Positions 6,861 to 15,102 of a stretch of 64,000 nucleotides of DNA are shown here, one piece after another. Source of the stretch: JAOUEA01 sp040882605 (GTDB lineage: Bacteria > Actinomycetota > UBA4738 > HRBIN12); the NCBI GenBank assembly GCA_040882605.1, contig JBBEAY010000067.1, forward strand, positions 3,922 through 67,921. Reading direction: 5' to 3'. A program made the position numbers and the translations under genes. Under the pieces are notes generated by a model, which saw nothing but the letters and a program-made list of their open reading frames with translations, was not told the origin of the DNA and did not search any database. Numbering within the stretch: position 1 is the first letter of the stretch; the number at the start of each line of letters is the position of its first letter.

Positions 6861-9203
6861 GTGAACGCCGTCTCCCCCCTGCTCGAGGGCCTGAACGACA
6901 TCCAGACCGAAGCGGTCCTGCACACCGAGGGGCCGGTGTTGATCGTGGCCGGCGCCGGCAGCGGCAAGACCCGGGCACTCACCCATCGCATCGCCTACCT
7001 GATCCGCGAGCAGGGTGTTTCCCCGTTCGAGATCCTCGCGATCACGTTCACGAACAAGGCCTCTCGCGAGATGGCCGATCGGGTCGAGGGCATGCTGGGG
7101 GAGCGCGTCACCCGCGGCATGTGGATCCTCACGTTCCACTCCACGTGCGCCCGCCTGCTCCGGCGCGAGCATGCCCACCTCGGCGTGCCGAGTGGCTTCA
7201 CGATCTACGACGACGGCGACACCGAGCGGTTGATCGCCGGCATCCTGAAGGACCTCGACCTCGATCCGAAGCGGTATCCGCCGCGCGCGATGGCGAGTGG
7301 CATCTCGAGCGCGAAGGACCGGGTGATCGGTCCTGACGATTTCGCGAGCATGGCCAGCAACTTCTACGAGGAGACGATCGCCAAGGTCTACCATGCGTAC
7401 GAGCGGCGCAAGCGAGATGCCGGCGCACTCGACTTCGACGACCTGATCACCGAGACGGTGCGGCTCTTCCGCGAGCATCCGGAGGTGCTCGAGCACTACC
7501 AGGAGCGGTTCCTGTACCTGATGGTCGACGAGTACCAGGACACCAACCGAGCCCAGTACGAGCTCGTGAACCTGCTCGCCGCGAAGCATCGCAACGTCTG
7601 CGTCGTCGGCGATGCCGACCAGGGTGTGTACAGCTGGCGCGGAGCCACGATCCAGAACATGCTCGATTTCGAGCGCGATTACCCCGACGCGACCGTCTTC
7701 CTGATGGAGCAGAACTATCGCTCCACCCAGAACATCCTCGAGGCTGCGAACGCGCTGATCGAGCACAACCAGCAGCGCAAGCCCAAGTCGCTGTGGACCG
7801 AGGCGGGTTCGGGCGAGCTGATCGTGCGTTTCCGCGCCGACGACGAGCACGAGGAAGCGTTCTTCGTGGTCGACGAGATCGAGCGCTTGCGCGAGACCGA
7901 TGGTTTCCGGCTCTCCGACGTCGCTGTCTTCTACCGCACCAACGCTCAGAGCCGCGTGCTGGAGGACGTGCTGATGCGGGTCGGCACGAACTACCGGGTC
8001 TTCGGTGGGGTGCGCTTCTACCAGCGGCGGGAGATCAAGGACGTGCTCGGGTACCTGCGCTTGTTGATCAATCCGCAGGACGTCATCTCGTTCAGACGGG
8101 TCGTGAACACGCCGAAGCGTGGCATCGGCGACGCGACCGTCGCGGCGCTCGAGTCGTTCGCCGACACCGAGGGTATCGACCTGATCGAGGCGTGCCGGCG
8201 CATCGACGAGATAGCCGTGCTGCAGACCCGAGCCAAGGGCGCCGTCGCGGGCTTCAATCAGGTGATGGAAGCGATCCGCCGCCACGCCGACGACGGCGCC
8301 GGCCCGGTGCGCATGGTGGAGTTCGCTGCTCTCGAGTCCGGCTACCTGGGCGAGCTCGAGGAAGAACGCACGGTCGACGCGCAAGGTCGCATCGAGAACA
8401 TCCAGGAGCTGGGCGGCGTCGCGGCCGAGCTGCTTACGCGCGAGCCCGACGCCGGCCTCGAGCAGTTCCTCGAGCAGGTCTCGCTGATCGGCGAGCAGGA
8501 CGAGTACGACGAGGACGCGTCGAGCGTCACGCTGATGACGCTGCACATCGCCAAGGGCCTGGAGTTCCCGATCGTGTTCATCGTCGGCATGGAAGACGGC
8601 ATCTTCCCGCACTTCCGGTCGATGACCGACGCCGCCGCCCTCGAGGAAGAGCGCCGCCTGGCCTACGTGGGCATCACGCGGGCGCGGCAGCGCCTGTACC
8701 TCACACACGCGTGGAGCCGCACGCTCTACGGGCAGACGCAATACAACCCGCCATCGCGGTTCTTGAAGGAGATGCCGGAGCACCTGTTCGACGTTCGTGA
8801 GAGCGAGGGCGCGAGCACCGGTTACGGCGGACGGTACGCGGGTGGGCGGCGCGGTGGTCGTGTGACCAGCGCCGGCGTCGGCGCCGACCCCGGCCCGGGC
8901 TCCGGCACCGGCGGCTATCCCGCTGCCGGCAGAGGCGGCGGGCGCGTGATCGGGGGGCGTCGCGAGCACGATGACGATGACCGGCCCGCTCCCGACTGGA
9001 CGCCTCCGCAGCCCAGAGGTGTTCCGACCCGTGAGGTGCCCGTGATCGCATCGGGCGACACGGTCGTGCACGAGCGTTGGGGAGAGGGCATCGTGCTCAC
9101 AGTCACCGGCAACGGCGACGGCGCAGAAGCCACGATCTCGTTCCCCGACATCGGGGAGAAGCGCGTGCTGCTCGCCTACGCCCCCCTCACGAAGGCCGGC
9201 TGA
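6861..9203 (+). CDS. pcrA: UvrD/PcrA-type superfamily 1 DNA helicase
   Basis: 780 aa. Q motif LNDIQTEAV, Walker A AGAGSGKT (residues 30-37), Walker B/motif II MVDEYQDTNRAQYE, motif III GDADQGVYSWRGA, motif IV QNYRST, motif V TLHIAKGLEFP and motif VI AYVGITRARQ are all present. A Gly/Arg-rich linker (nt ~8810-9000) leads to a C-terminal Tudor-like domain (VVHERWGEGIV) typical of PcrA. It unwinds DNA 3'-5' in nucleotide-excision and mismatch repair and removes RecA or RNA polymerase from DNA. Confidence 0.93.
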   Translation: MNAVSPLLEGLNDIQTEAVLHTEGPVLIVAGAGSGKTRALTHRIAYLIREQGVSPFEILAITFTNKASREMADRVEGMLGERVTRGMWILTFHSTCARLLRREHAHLGVPSGFTIYDDGDTERLIAGILKDLDLDPKRYPPRAMASGISSAKDRVIGPDDFASMASNFYEETIAKVYHAYERRKRDAGALDFDDLITETVRLFREHPEVLEHYQERFLYLMVDEYQDTNRAQYELVNLLAAKHRNVCVVGDADQGVYSWRGATIQNMLDFERDYPDATVFLMEQNYRSTQNILEAANALIEHNQQRKPKSLWTEAGSGELIVRFRADDEHEEAFFVVDEIERLRETDGFRLSDVAVFYRTNAQSRVLEDVLMRVGTNYRVFGGVRFYQRREIKDVLGYLRLLINPQDVISFRRVVNTPKRGIGDATVAALESFADTEGIDLIEACRRIDEIAVLQTRAKGAVAGFNQVMEAIRRHADDGAGPVRMVEFAALESGYLGELEEERTVDAQGRIENIQELGGVAAELLTREPDAGLEQFLEQVSLIGEQDEYDEDASSVTLMTLHIAKGLEFPIVFIVGMEDGIFPHFRSMTDAAALEEERRLAYVGITRARQRLYLTHAWSRTLYGQTQYNPPSRFLKEMPEHLFDVRESEGASTGYGGRYAGGRRGGRVTSAGVGADPGPGSGTGGYPAAGRGGGRVIGGRREHDDDDRPAPDWTPPQPRGVPTREVPVIASGDTVVHERWGEGIVLTVTGNGDGAEATISFPDIGEKRVLLAYAPLTKAG

Positions 9204-9224
9204 GGGACGTCGACGCTGCTCGAC

Positions 9225-9767
9225 TCAGCCGGATAGGGAGGCGACGAAGTTCCTCTCCCTGGGCGCCAGTCGAGGGCGCTGCCGGCGGAGCTCGAGGGCA
9301 GCATTGATCGAAGCCACCAAAGCTGCATCGGTGTTGTGATGTCCCAGTGCCTCGTGCGCCCAGGCAGCCACGTCCGCCCAACGCCACAGTGGTGATCGGG
9401 ATCGCACACGAGAGACTGGAGCAGGAAATGCTCCCGGGCCCCGCTCGCCGGCGATCAGGAGCCGTACGCCTTCGCGCGATCGATCAAGTCTGCGAGCCAT
9501 CTCGGCCATCGTCACGAGATCCTCGGGCTCAACGCGAACGACGCGTAGAGATGGGACGGACTCGACCGCGCGCACCGCCGATCGCACCGCCTCCAGGAAC
9601 GTGCGCGCGCCGCGGTTGAAGTCAGCGAGCCCGACGCCGTCGATCGATCCGAAGGTGGCGTCATCGCAGCCAGCCTCGAAAAGCGCGTTCAGCACCGAAT
9701 CATCGTCGATCGGTCCGTCCACGATCAACGTGAACGAGTGGTTCGTCCCCTTCGGTCGTGCGGGCAT
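9225..9767 (-). CDS. HTH antitoxin-like protein of a HicA-like TA pair
   Basis: 180 aa from ATG 9767, which has a strong AAGGAGG 8 nt upstream. The N-terminal ~65 residues form an unassigned domain, SFTLIVDGPIDDD onward; a putative helix-turn-helix follows at ~85-140, LVTMAEMARRLDRSREGVRL then WRWADVAAW. Its start lies inside the 3' end of the toxin-like gene, so translation is coupled. By position it should neutralise the toxin and bind the palindrome at 10003-10024; that is inference from gene order. Confidence 0.6.
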   Translation of the reverse strand: MPARPKGTNHSFTLIVDGPIDDDSVLNALFEAGCDDATFGSIDGVGLADFNRGARTFLEAVRSAVRAVESVPSLRVVRVEPEDLVTMAEMARRLDRSREGVRLLIAGERGPGAFPAPVSRVRSRSPLWRWADVAAWAHEALGHHNTDAALVASINAALELRRQRPRLAPRERNFVASLSG

Positions 9768-9964
9768 CGTTCCAGCCTCCTTCGGATGTCCCTTGCATGA
9801 TCACCGGCGTTCCGAGGCGTGGACCAGATCGACACTGAACATCCCGATGCGCACGACGTGACGCCCCACCGATGGCCCGACCGGGTCGTCGCGACAAGCC
9901 ACCCGAGCCGCTCGGCATACCGGAGGACTTCCTCGATCTCTTTCTTCGGATGTCGCCGACGCAC
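9725..9964 (-). CDS. HicA-like mRNA interferase toxin
   Basis: 79 aa from GTG 9964. The core KKEIEEVLRYAERLGW then SGHRWGV has the small alpha-beta-beta fold pattern of HicA, including the single conserved His after Gly (GHRWG). HicA toxins cleave mRNA when not bound by antitoxin. The C-terminal ~25 residues overlap the antitoxin start and may not be part of the fold. Gene order toxin then antitoxin matches hicAB. Assignment is by pattern only. Confidence 0.6.
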   Translation of the reverse strand: MRRRHPKKEIEEVLRYAERLGWLVATTRSGHRWGVTSCASGCSVSIWSTPRNAGDHARDIRRRLERCPHDRRGRTTRSR

Positions 9965-9991
9965 GTCATCATTCTGTCGGCGACCACCGAC

Positions 9992-10020
9992 ATGATGCGC
10001 GGAGTGTTGACATATGTCAA
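9992..10020 (-). promoter_or_regulatory. TA promoter: -35 TTGACA, 17-bp spacer, -10 CATCAT
   Basis: On the minus strand TTGACA (10020-10015) is 17 bp from CATCAT (9997-9992). The -35 box is part of a perfect palindrome, so a bound repressor would block polymerase. Confidence 0.6.
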
Positions 10021-10024
10021 CACT
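10003..10024. promoter_or_regulatory. 22-bp perfect palindrome (TA operator)
   Basis: Arms AGTGTTGACAT and ATGTCAACACT are exact reverse complements with no spacer. It lies between the toxin-antitoxin pair and the dimethylformamidase-like gene. Confidence 0.65.
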
Positions 10025-10041
10025 AGAGAGGGAGGATCCTC

Positions 10042-11505
10042 TTACGTCAGACGGTCGAGCACGTTGCGGGTGACTCGTGCCACGTCAGGGTCTTCGAGTC
10101 CGCATGTCCAGTCGGTGACGCCGGCGTTGAACACCGTGCCGCCGCCGTTCGGTTTCGTGAAGATGCCGATGCACGCGTGGTTGTTCGTGACCCGGTGCAC
10201 CTGGTCGCGCCAGCCCGGTCCGAACACTGCCATCGCGGTGTTCTCGAGCTCGCCGGGCTCGTGCGCGTAGCGGCTCGGCTGCTCGTCTTGGCGCCAGAGG
10301 CGCGCCGGGGCGGTGGCCAGGATCTCGAGTCCGTCGGGCGCGCCGTCGGCCCCGGTCGGGACCGGCAGTCCGTCGGCCCCGGTCGAGAGCTCCACGCCGT
10401 CGACCTCGTAGGCCACGATCGCGTCGGCTCGGCCGAGCTCGTCGCCGTAGCGCAGGTCCGTGCCCTCGAACGCCCAGTGCTCGGGTCGCCAGATGGTGTA
10501 AGCGCCAGATCCGCGCGGCACGCCGAGGCCGTAGCGCGAGTAGCCGCCGTGGGTGAAGGTCAGGCCGATCGTCCGCGTCTCGGGCCATGCGATGCGGCGA
10601 TCGCTCCATACCCCGCTGAGCCGTCGTTCCTCGGGTGTGCCGACGACCGGATCCTCGTCGGCCCGGTACTTGAAGCAGGTCATCGACCGGTGCCCCTCGT
10701 CGAAGCGCACCTGCCAGAAGCACGTGTTCCCGCTGAAGATCGCGGCGTTCCCACCCGCTTCGGTGAACGTGTCGAGCGCCTCGCGCATGTTCCACGACCA
10801 ATACTCGTCATGACCGGCCGATAGGTACAACCGTTGACCGTCGAGCACATCTGGGTGCTGCTCGAGGTCTTCGGAGATCGCGATATCGAGCTCGTAGCCG
10901 TTCGACTCGGCCCATCGAACGAAGTCGCGCTCCCACGTGGCCCAGCCGGCGCCTCCGCTCCAGACCGAGAGACCGAGCGGCTCGGCCCAGTGGAAGTACC
11001 ACTTGCCCTCACGATCGGGCTCGGGCTGCATCTTGCGGCGGGCCGGCTGCGGTTTCGTGAGGAACCCGCGTGCCGATGGCCGCTCGAACGAGACCTTGGT
11101 GCCGCCCGTGTACAAGCTCGGCCCGCCCCAGTCGTTGTAGGCGTTCCACGTTGTGGTCGAGAGCACCAAGATCATCGACGCGCGCGGACCGTCCGGCGCC
11201 GGCCGCACGACGAGGAACGCGTCCGCGTGCTCGTCGCCGGCGGTGAGCGTCACGGAGTAGTAGCCGCTCCGCCACTCGCTGCCGATCGGGATCTCGAGCG
11301 CGGCCGGCCAGTTGCATCCGTTCGCTGAGGCGTCCTGGGGGGTTGGGTGTTCGTCGGCACGTACGCCGTGCGCCCGCCAGACGATCCTTCGCTCGGCCCC
11401 TTCCCGGACGACCTCGATCTCGAACGATCCGGCGTCGGTCGAGACGTGCAGGGGCAGCGACTGGCTGGGAACGCCCGATCGCGGGAAGCAGTAGGCCTCG
11501 AGCAC
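10042..11505 (-). CDS. N,N-dimethylformamidase large-subunit-like protein
   Basis: 487 aa from GTG 11505, 5 nt after the stop of the small membrane protein gene, so coupled translation is likely. After an N-terminal beta-rich region (VLEAYCFPRSG), the segment YLSAGHDEYWSWNMREALD then GGNAAIFSGNTCFWQVR is characteristic of the C-terminal (glutamine-amidotransferase-like) domain of the DMFase beta-subunit family. That enzyme hydrolyses dimethylformamide; many relatives have unknown amide substrates, and no small alpha subunit is seen, so the reaction here is open. Upstream in-frame codons to 11580 look non-coding. Confidence 0.72.
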   Translation of the reverse strand: MLEAYCFPRSGVPSQSLPLHVSTDAGSFEIEVVREGAERRIVWRAHGVRADEHPTPQDASANGCNWPAALEIPIGSEWRSGYYSVTLTAGDEHADAFLVVRPAPDGPRASMILVLSTTTWNAYNDWGGPSLYTGGTKVSFERPSARGFLTKPQPARRKMQPEPDREGKWYFHWAEPLGLSVWSGGAGWATWERDFVRWAESNGYELDIAISEDLEQHPDVLDGQRLYLSAGHDEYWSWNMREALDTFTEAGGNAAIFSGNTCFWQVRFDEGHRSMTCFKYRADEDPVVGTPEERRLSGVWSDRRIAWPETRTIGLTFTHGGYSRYGLGVPRGSGAYTIWRPEHWAFEGTDLRYGDELGRADAIVAYEVDGVELSTGADGLPVPTGADGAPDGLEILATAPARLWRQDEQPSRYAHEPGELENTAMAVFGPGWRDQVHRVTNNHACIGIFTKPNGGGTVFNAGVTDWTCGLEDPDVARVTRNVLDRLT

Positions 11506-11510
11506 GCCGA

Positions 11511-11675
11511 CTACCTGAAGAGGGCGAAGTAGCCGGCCACGGCGATCACTACGCCCGCAACGAGTGGCGCGATCACCCACGCCAAACCGAGCCGTGCACG
11601 GTACGGCCCGAGCGTGCCGACCTTCGTCGTCGGCTTCAATCCCGGCGGGCGGATCTGGAGCTTCTTGCGAGTCAC
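11511..11675 (-). CDS. Small single-pass membrane protein, 54 aa
   Basis: GTG 11675 to TAG 11511. Basic N-terminus (TRKKLQIRPPGLKPTTKVG) followed by one hydrophobic helix (LAWVIAPLVAGVVIAVAGYF, residues ~32-51). It has a leaderless -10 box (TAGACT, 6 nt) and its stop is 5 nt before the start of the DMFase-like gene, so the two form an operon. I do not recognise the family. Confidence 0.65.
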   Translation of the reverse strand: MTRKKLQIRPPGLKPTTKVGTLGPYRARLGLAWVIAPLVAGVVIAVAGYFALFR

Positions 11676-11681
11676 GCCGTC

Positions 11682-11687
11682 AGTCTA
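11682..11687 (-). promoter_or_regulatory. Leaderless -10 TAGACT of the 54-aa membrane protein
   Basis: Minus-strand TAGACT, 6 nt, GTG 11675. It is back to back with the promoter of the beta-lactamase-fold gene. Confidence 0.5.
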
Positions 11688-11752
11688 CGGAGCGCCCGAT
11701 GCCCGGGCAGAGTCAAGAGAGTTCGGCCTCGCCTGAGGCGGCCGGGCGACGG

Positions 11753-11758
11753 TAGTCT
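11753..11758 (+). promoter_or_regulatory. -10 TAGTCT of the beta-lactamase-fold gene
   Basis: TAGTCT lies 34 nt upstream of ATG 11793; here a short leader with AGAAGGGA is present, unlike the leaderless neighbours. Confidence 0.4.
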
Positions 11759-11792
11759 CCGGCGTGCCGCCGTCGATAGAAGGGAATGACCG

Positions 11793-13178
11793 ATGGGTTC
11801 GCTGGAAGCGGCTGCGCCCACGCTCGAGGCGAAGGCTGCCGCGTTCGTGAAGGAAAACCGACTGCCCGGGGCGGCGGTCGGGGTAGTACACGGTGATCAG
11901 CTGGCATGGTCGGCCGGCGTCGGGTTCACCGACGTGCCTGCGCAGCGCGTGCCCGACACCCACACCCTCTACCGCGTCGCCTCGATCACGAAGACGTTCA
12001 CCGGCACGGCGATTATGCAGCTCCGAGATGAGGGTCTGCTGGACCTCGACGACCCGGCAGTGGCGCATCTTCCTGAGCTGAAACTCGCGTCGAGCCCGTT
12101 CGGCGCGATCGAGACAGTGACGATCCGCCGCATGCTCTCGCACGAGTCCGGCCCGCAGAGCGAGGTTCCCGGCGCCGACTGGTCGGTCCCGATCTACGAA
12201 GGCGTGCCCGAACGCACCCTGGCTCGCGCCGGTGAGATGGCCACGACGATCCCCGCGAACACGCAGCAGAAGTACTCGAACCTGGCCTATCAGCTGCTGG
12301 GTGAGATCGTTGCCCGACGCAGCGGCGTGACCTACGCGGAGTACGTGCGCGATCGCATCCTGGAGCCGCTCGGCATGCACGGCTCCGGGTTCGAGCCGCT
12401 TCCCGCTACTCTGGAGTCTCGGTGCGCGACCGGCTATGCGGCCCGGTTCCTTTCGGATGAGCTATCGGTCGCGTCCGGCTTTCCCGCCATCTGGGCTGAA
12501 GGCGGTCTCTGGTCCAGCGTCGAGGATCTCGCTCGGTGGCTCTCGTTCCAGTTCAGAGAGGAAGCCGGCGCGCGCGAAGGTGCGCAGGTCCTCGGTGGAG
12601 ACACCTTGAAGGAGATGCACGCAGCTCGGTACCTGGGCGACGATTCCTGGACCGAGGCCTGGTGCATCTCGTGGTATGCCGTTCGCAAGGGCGACGTGAT
12701 CTGGGTGCAGCACTCGGGAGGCATCAACGGCTTCATCACGAACATCTGCTTCGACCTCAAGGAGCGGGTCGGCGCGATCGCCTTGCTCAACGGGGTCGGG
12801 CCGGCGTCGGACCTATCGATGGAGCTGGCCACCATCGCCCGTGATGCCGTACGCGGGTCGGCGCCCTCGATCGAACCGCCGGCCACGATGCCGCCCGCCT
12901 ACGCCGACCTGCTTGGCCTGTACATCGACGCCGAGCAGGCCATGGTCGTGCGTCTGGAATGGCGCGATGGCGCTCTCGCGGTCATCGACCCCGACGAGGA
13001 GTCGTGGTGGCCGACTCTGGCGCCGACCGACGAGCCCAACACGTTCGTCGTGGCGCCGGGCGTCCGCGAATCGGGGGAGCGGGTGGTCTTCCGGCGTCTG
13101 CCCGATGGCCGGGTGGTCTCGGTGTTCATGGCGTCGGCAACACTGGCCCGCCTGGCGCCTGTCGAGTCGTCGGAGTAG
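11793..13178 (+). CDS. Serine beta-lactamase-fold hydrolase (class C-like)
   Basis: 461 aa. Catalytic SxxK in ASITKTFT (residues ~68-75), YxN in KYSNLAYQLLG and the HSG triad in QHSGGINGF, so all active-site elements of the penicillin-binding-protein-like/class C family are present. No signal peptide is seen, which points to an intracellular esterase or peptidase rather than antibiotic defence. SD AGAAGGGA before ATG. A stem-loop begins at its stop codon. Confidence 0.85.
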   Translation: MGSLEAAAPTLEAKAAAFVKENRLPGAAVGVVHGDQLAWSAGVGFTDVPAQRVPDTHTLYRVASITKTFTGTAIMQLRDEGLLDLDDPAVAHLPELKLASSPFGAIETVTIRRMLSHESGPQSEVPGADWSVPIYEGVPERTLARAGEMATTIPANTQQKYSNLAYQLLGEIVARRSGVTYAEYVRDRILEPLGMHGSGFEPLPATLESRCATGYAARFLSDELSVASGFPAIWAEGGLWSSVEDLARWLSFQFREEAGAREGAQVLGGDTLKEMHAARYLGDDSWTEAWCISWYAVRKGDVIWVQHSGGINGFITNICFDLKERVGAIALLNGVGPASDLSMELATIARDAVRGSAPSIEPPATMPPAYADLLGLYIDAEQAMVVRLEWRDGALAVIDPDEESWWPTLAPTDEPNTFVVAPGVRESGERVVFRRLPDGRVVSVFMASATLARLAPVESSE

Positions 13179-13196
13179 GCGCCGCGCCGGCGCCTA
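13176..13196. terminator. Terminator-like hairpin after the beta-lactamase-fold gene
   Basis: Perfect 9-bp stem TAGGCGCCG/CGGCGCCTA with a 3-nt loop, beginning at the stop codon. No T-run. It also lies just beyond the displaced cyclase tail read from the other strand. Confidence 0.5.
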
Positions 13197-13228
13197 TGTC
13201 GAAGGCTGCGCGGCAGTCAAGGGCCTTT

Positions 13229-13264
13229 TCAGCCAGCAACGCGATAGAGGTGCCATCGATCGGG
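13229..13264 (-). pseudogene. Displaced 3' tail of the hydrolase-cyclase gene (outside the element)
   Basis: On the minus strand these bases read PDRWHLYRVAG then TGA, matching the C-termini of the two paralogous cyclases at 24162 and 25507 (PDRWRLYRVVT and PDRWHLYRVVD). The rest of that gene is 9.6 kb away at 22848-24160. The tail is what the integrative element cut off the end of the gene. Confidence 0.85.
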
Positions 13265-13265
13265 A
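13262..13265. other. Left attachment junction (attL) of the integrative element
   Basis: Left and right junctions share TCGGGA (13260-13265 and 22844-22849), but keeping the cyclase reading frame intact before insertion requires exchange at the GG pair (13263-13264, minus-strand CC). A 2-bp core fits a large serine recombinase. Confidence 0.6.
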
Positions 13266-13297
13266 ATGCCGATCAGCCTATCCGACGCCCACGCGCG

Positions 13298-13303
13298 TAT
13301 GCT
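13298..13303 (+). promoter_or_regulatory. Leaderless -10 TATGCT of the recombinase gene
   Basis: TATGCT, 6 nt, GTG 13310; decides the start. Confidence 0.5.
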
Positions 13304-13309
13304 GGCGCC

Positions 13310-14614
13310 GTGAAGGTCGCCATCTACGTTCGCATCTCGCAAGACCGGGAAGGTTCCGGTGCCGGCGTCGAACGCCAGGAAGAAGACTCGCGCCGGCTCG
13401 TGGCATCCCGGTGGCCGGCGGCGGAGGTCATCGTCTTCCGTGATAACGACCGCTCCGCGTCCGGCAAGAGGCCGAGGCCGGCATGGAACCGCTTGCTCGC
13501 CGCGATCCGGGCCGACGATGTGACCGGCCTCGCCGCATACAGCTCGTCCCGCTTGTATCGCCGGCCGGCAGACCTCGCTCCGCTGATCGACCTTGTGCGC
13601 TCCCGGCCAGGCTTCGAGATCGCCACGGTGGCGTCCGGGCGCCTGGACCTCACAACCGCCGATGGTCGCATGATCGCCGGCATCCTCGCAGACGTGGACC
13701 AAGGCGAGATCGAGCGTATCCAGGAGCGTGTGATCCGCGCCCGCAAGCAGCGGCTCGCCCGAGGACTCTATGGCGGAGGGAAGCGTCCGTACGGCCACGA
13801 TGCCACGGTAACGCACGTGGTGCCGGAGGAAGCAGCGAACATCCGCGACGCGGCCAGGCGCCTGCTTCGTGGCGAGTCGATCGCCTCGATCCTGCGGCGG
13901 TGGGAAGAGTCCGGCGTTACCACCACGCGCGGCGGCAAGTGGTCGTCGTCCTCGTTCCGGAGCATGATGCGATCGCCACGGCTCGCTGGCATCCATCCCG
14001 AGACAGGCGAACGTGCGGCGTGGGATGCGATCCTGACGCGGCGGGATCACCACGACCTCCGGGCCTTGTTCGATGAACCGGGTCGGCTCCGGTCACCGCG
14101 TGGCGGGCGGTATCTGCTGACAGGCCTTGTCTACGGCGAGTGCGGCGGGCGCATGACCGGCAACCCTCAACGCGGGCGGCGGAGATACGTGTGCCGCGCC
14201 CACGGCCTTCACCTCGTGATCGACGCCGACAAGTTGGAGGCTTTCGTGGTAGATGCCGCGCCCGACGTTGAACTCCGCGACGTCCACGATCCACGGGCAG
14301 AGTCGGCGCCGCTGCTGGAAGCCATCGACCAGATAGACGCCAAGCTGGCTACATTCGCGTCGGAAGCGGCTGCCGCTGGCCTCCGGGCCGCAGACATCCG
14401 GGCCGGCTCCGCCGCCCTGCAGGAGGAACGATCCAGGCTGGAAGCGTCCCTCGACTCGGTTCCGCCCGGTTATACGTGGGCGGACCTCGCCGCGCAGACC
14501 GAGACGCGTGCCTGGCTCGAAGCCGTGATCGACCGCATCGTGATCCACCCGGCTCGGCGACCCCAGTTCGATCCGGGACGCGTGGAGATCAGATGGCAGG
14601 GAGCGCTCGTTTGA
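13310..14614 (+). CDS. int: Large serine recombinase (integrase)
   Basis: 434 aa. Resolvase-type catalytic domain with the nucleophilic Ser at residue 10 (AIYVRISQD), arginine-containing SSSRLYRRP and IAGILADVDQGEIERI segments; then a recombinase DNA-binding domain (GKRPYG...); a zinc ribbon with Cys pairs around YGECGGRM and RYVCRAHG; and a coiled-coil tail (residues ~320-390). It would catalyse attP x attB exchange. Immediate position at the left junction of the element supports this. Confidence 0.93.
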   Translation: MKVAIYVRISQDREGSGAGVERQEEDSRRLVASRWPAAEVIVFRDNDRSASGKRPRPAWNRLLAAIRADDVTGLAAYSSSRLYRRPADLAPLIDLVRSRPGFEIATVASGRLDLTTADGRMIAGILADVDQGEIERIQERVIRARKQRLARGLYGGGKRPYGHDATVTHVVPEEAANIRDAARRLLRGESIASILRRWEESGVTTTRGGKWSSSSFRSMMRSPRLAGIHPETGERAAWDAILTRRDHHDLRALFDEPGRLRSPRGGRYLLTGLVYGECGGRMTGNPQRGRRRYVCRAHGLHLVIDADKLEAFVVDAAPDVELRDVHDPRAESAPLLEAIDQIDAKLATFASEAAAAGLRAADIRAGSAALQEERSRLEASLDSVPPGYTWADLAAQTETRAWLEAVIDRIVIHPARRPQFDPGRVEIRWQGALV

Positions 14615-14633
14615 CCACGCGGCGCGAGGGAGT

Positions 14634-14639
14634 TACCAT
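14634..14639 (+). promoter_or_regulatory. Putative -10 TACCAT of the cargo operon
   Basis: TACCAT, 8 nt, then an ATG at 14648 that opens only a 3-codon ORF (ATG TCT GGA TGA). The real gene starts at 14687 behind GGGAGG. Confidence 0.35.
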
Positions 14640-14686
14640 TTGGCGAAATGTCTGGATGACGCCCAGCGCGAGGGAGGACTACGAGG

Positions 14687-15085
14687 ATGAAGAAGCCAGT
14701 GGGACGGCGAGCCATGGCAAGCGGCGCCCTCGCGATCGCTATCGTCGTGTTGGCGGCTACGGCGGCCATCGCTTGGAACGCCAATTGCAGCGCGTCAGGT
14801 GACGCGTGTGTCTGGCGTCATCACACTTACGGTGTTCCTCTTGCCGCGCAGGCGAGTTCCGACTGGACGTACACAGACGACACGTTTCCGAACACACAGA
14901 CCACTCTGAACGACCAGGTGTCCTCAATAAGAAACAAGTTCGATGTCAAGGATGTGATTTGGCACTTTGACGCGGGCTACGACGGCACGTCTTGGTGCGT
15001 TGATCACGAGACGGCCTATCCACTTCTGAACGCTCACGATAACGAGTACAGCTCGCATGTCGTGTCTGCTGGCAGTTCTTGCTGA
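14687..15085 (+). CDS. Secreted small Cys-containing protein (protease-inhibitor I36-like?)
   Basis: 132 aa with a Sec signal peptide (KKPVGRR then ALAIAIVVLAATAAIA, cleavage near residue 29). The mature part has four to five Cys, a central TLNDQVSSIRNKFDVKD and an aromatic WHFDAGYDG; the spacing of Cys, SSIRN and the aromatic-Gly segment recalls the peptidase-inhibitor I36/crystallin-like secreted proteins of actinobacteria, but the match is weak. First gene of a two-gene cargo unit in the element. Confidence 0.6.
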   Translation: MKKPVGRRAMASGALAIAIVVLAATAAIAWNANCSASGDACVWRHHTYGVPLAAQASSDWTYTDDTFPNTQTTLNDQVSSIRNKFDVKDVIWHFDAGYDGTSWCVDHETAYPLLNAHDNEYSSHVVSAGSSC

Positions 15086-15102
15086 TTGAGGAGGCCGTAA
15101 GG

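Noticed and set aside
6180..7336. Continuation of the HTH frame to 7336
   Set aside because: After 6100 it is Arg-rich and lies over the sortase and helicase genes; a one-base shift gives a sensible C-terminus instead.
6009..9071. 1020-codon open frame on the minus strand
   Set aside because: It is antisense to sortase and uvrD, His/Arg/Leu-rich and without domains; the plus-strand helicase is unambiguous.
13260..13265. TCGGGA shared with 22844-22849 as the recombination core
   Set aside because: Joining at that match would put the reconstructed cyclase out of frame; the in-frame GG pair is preferred.
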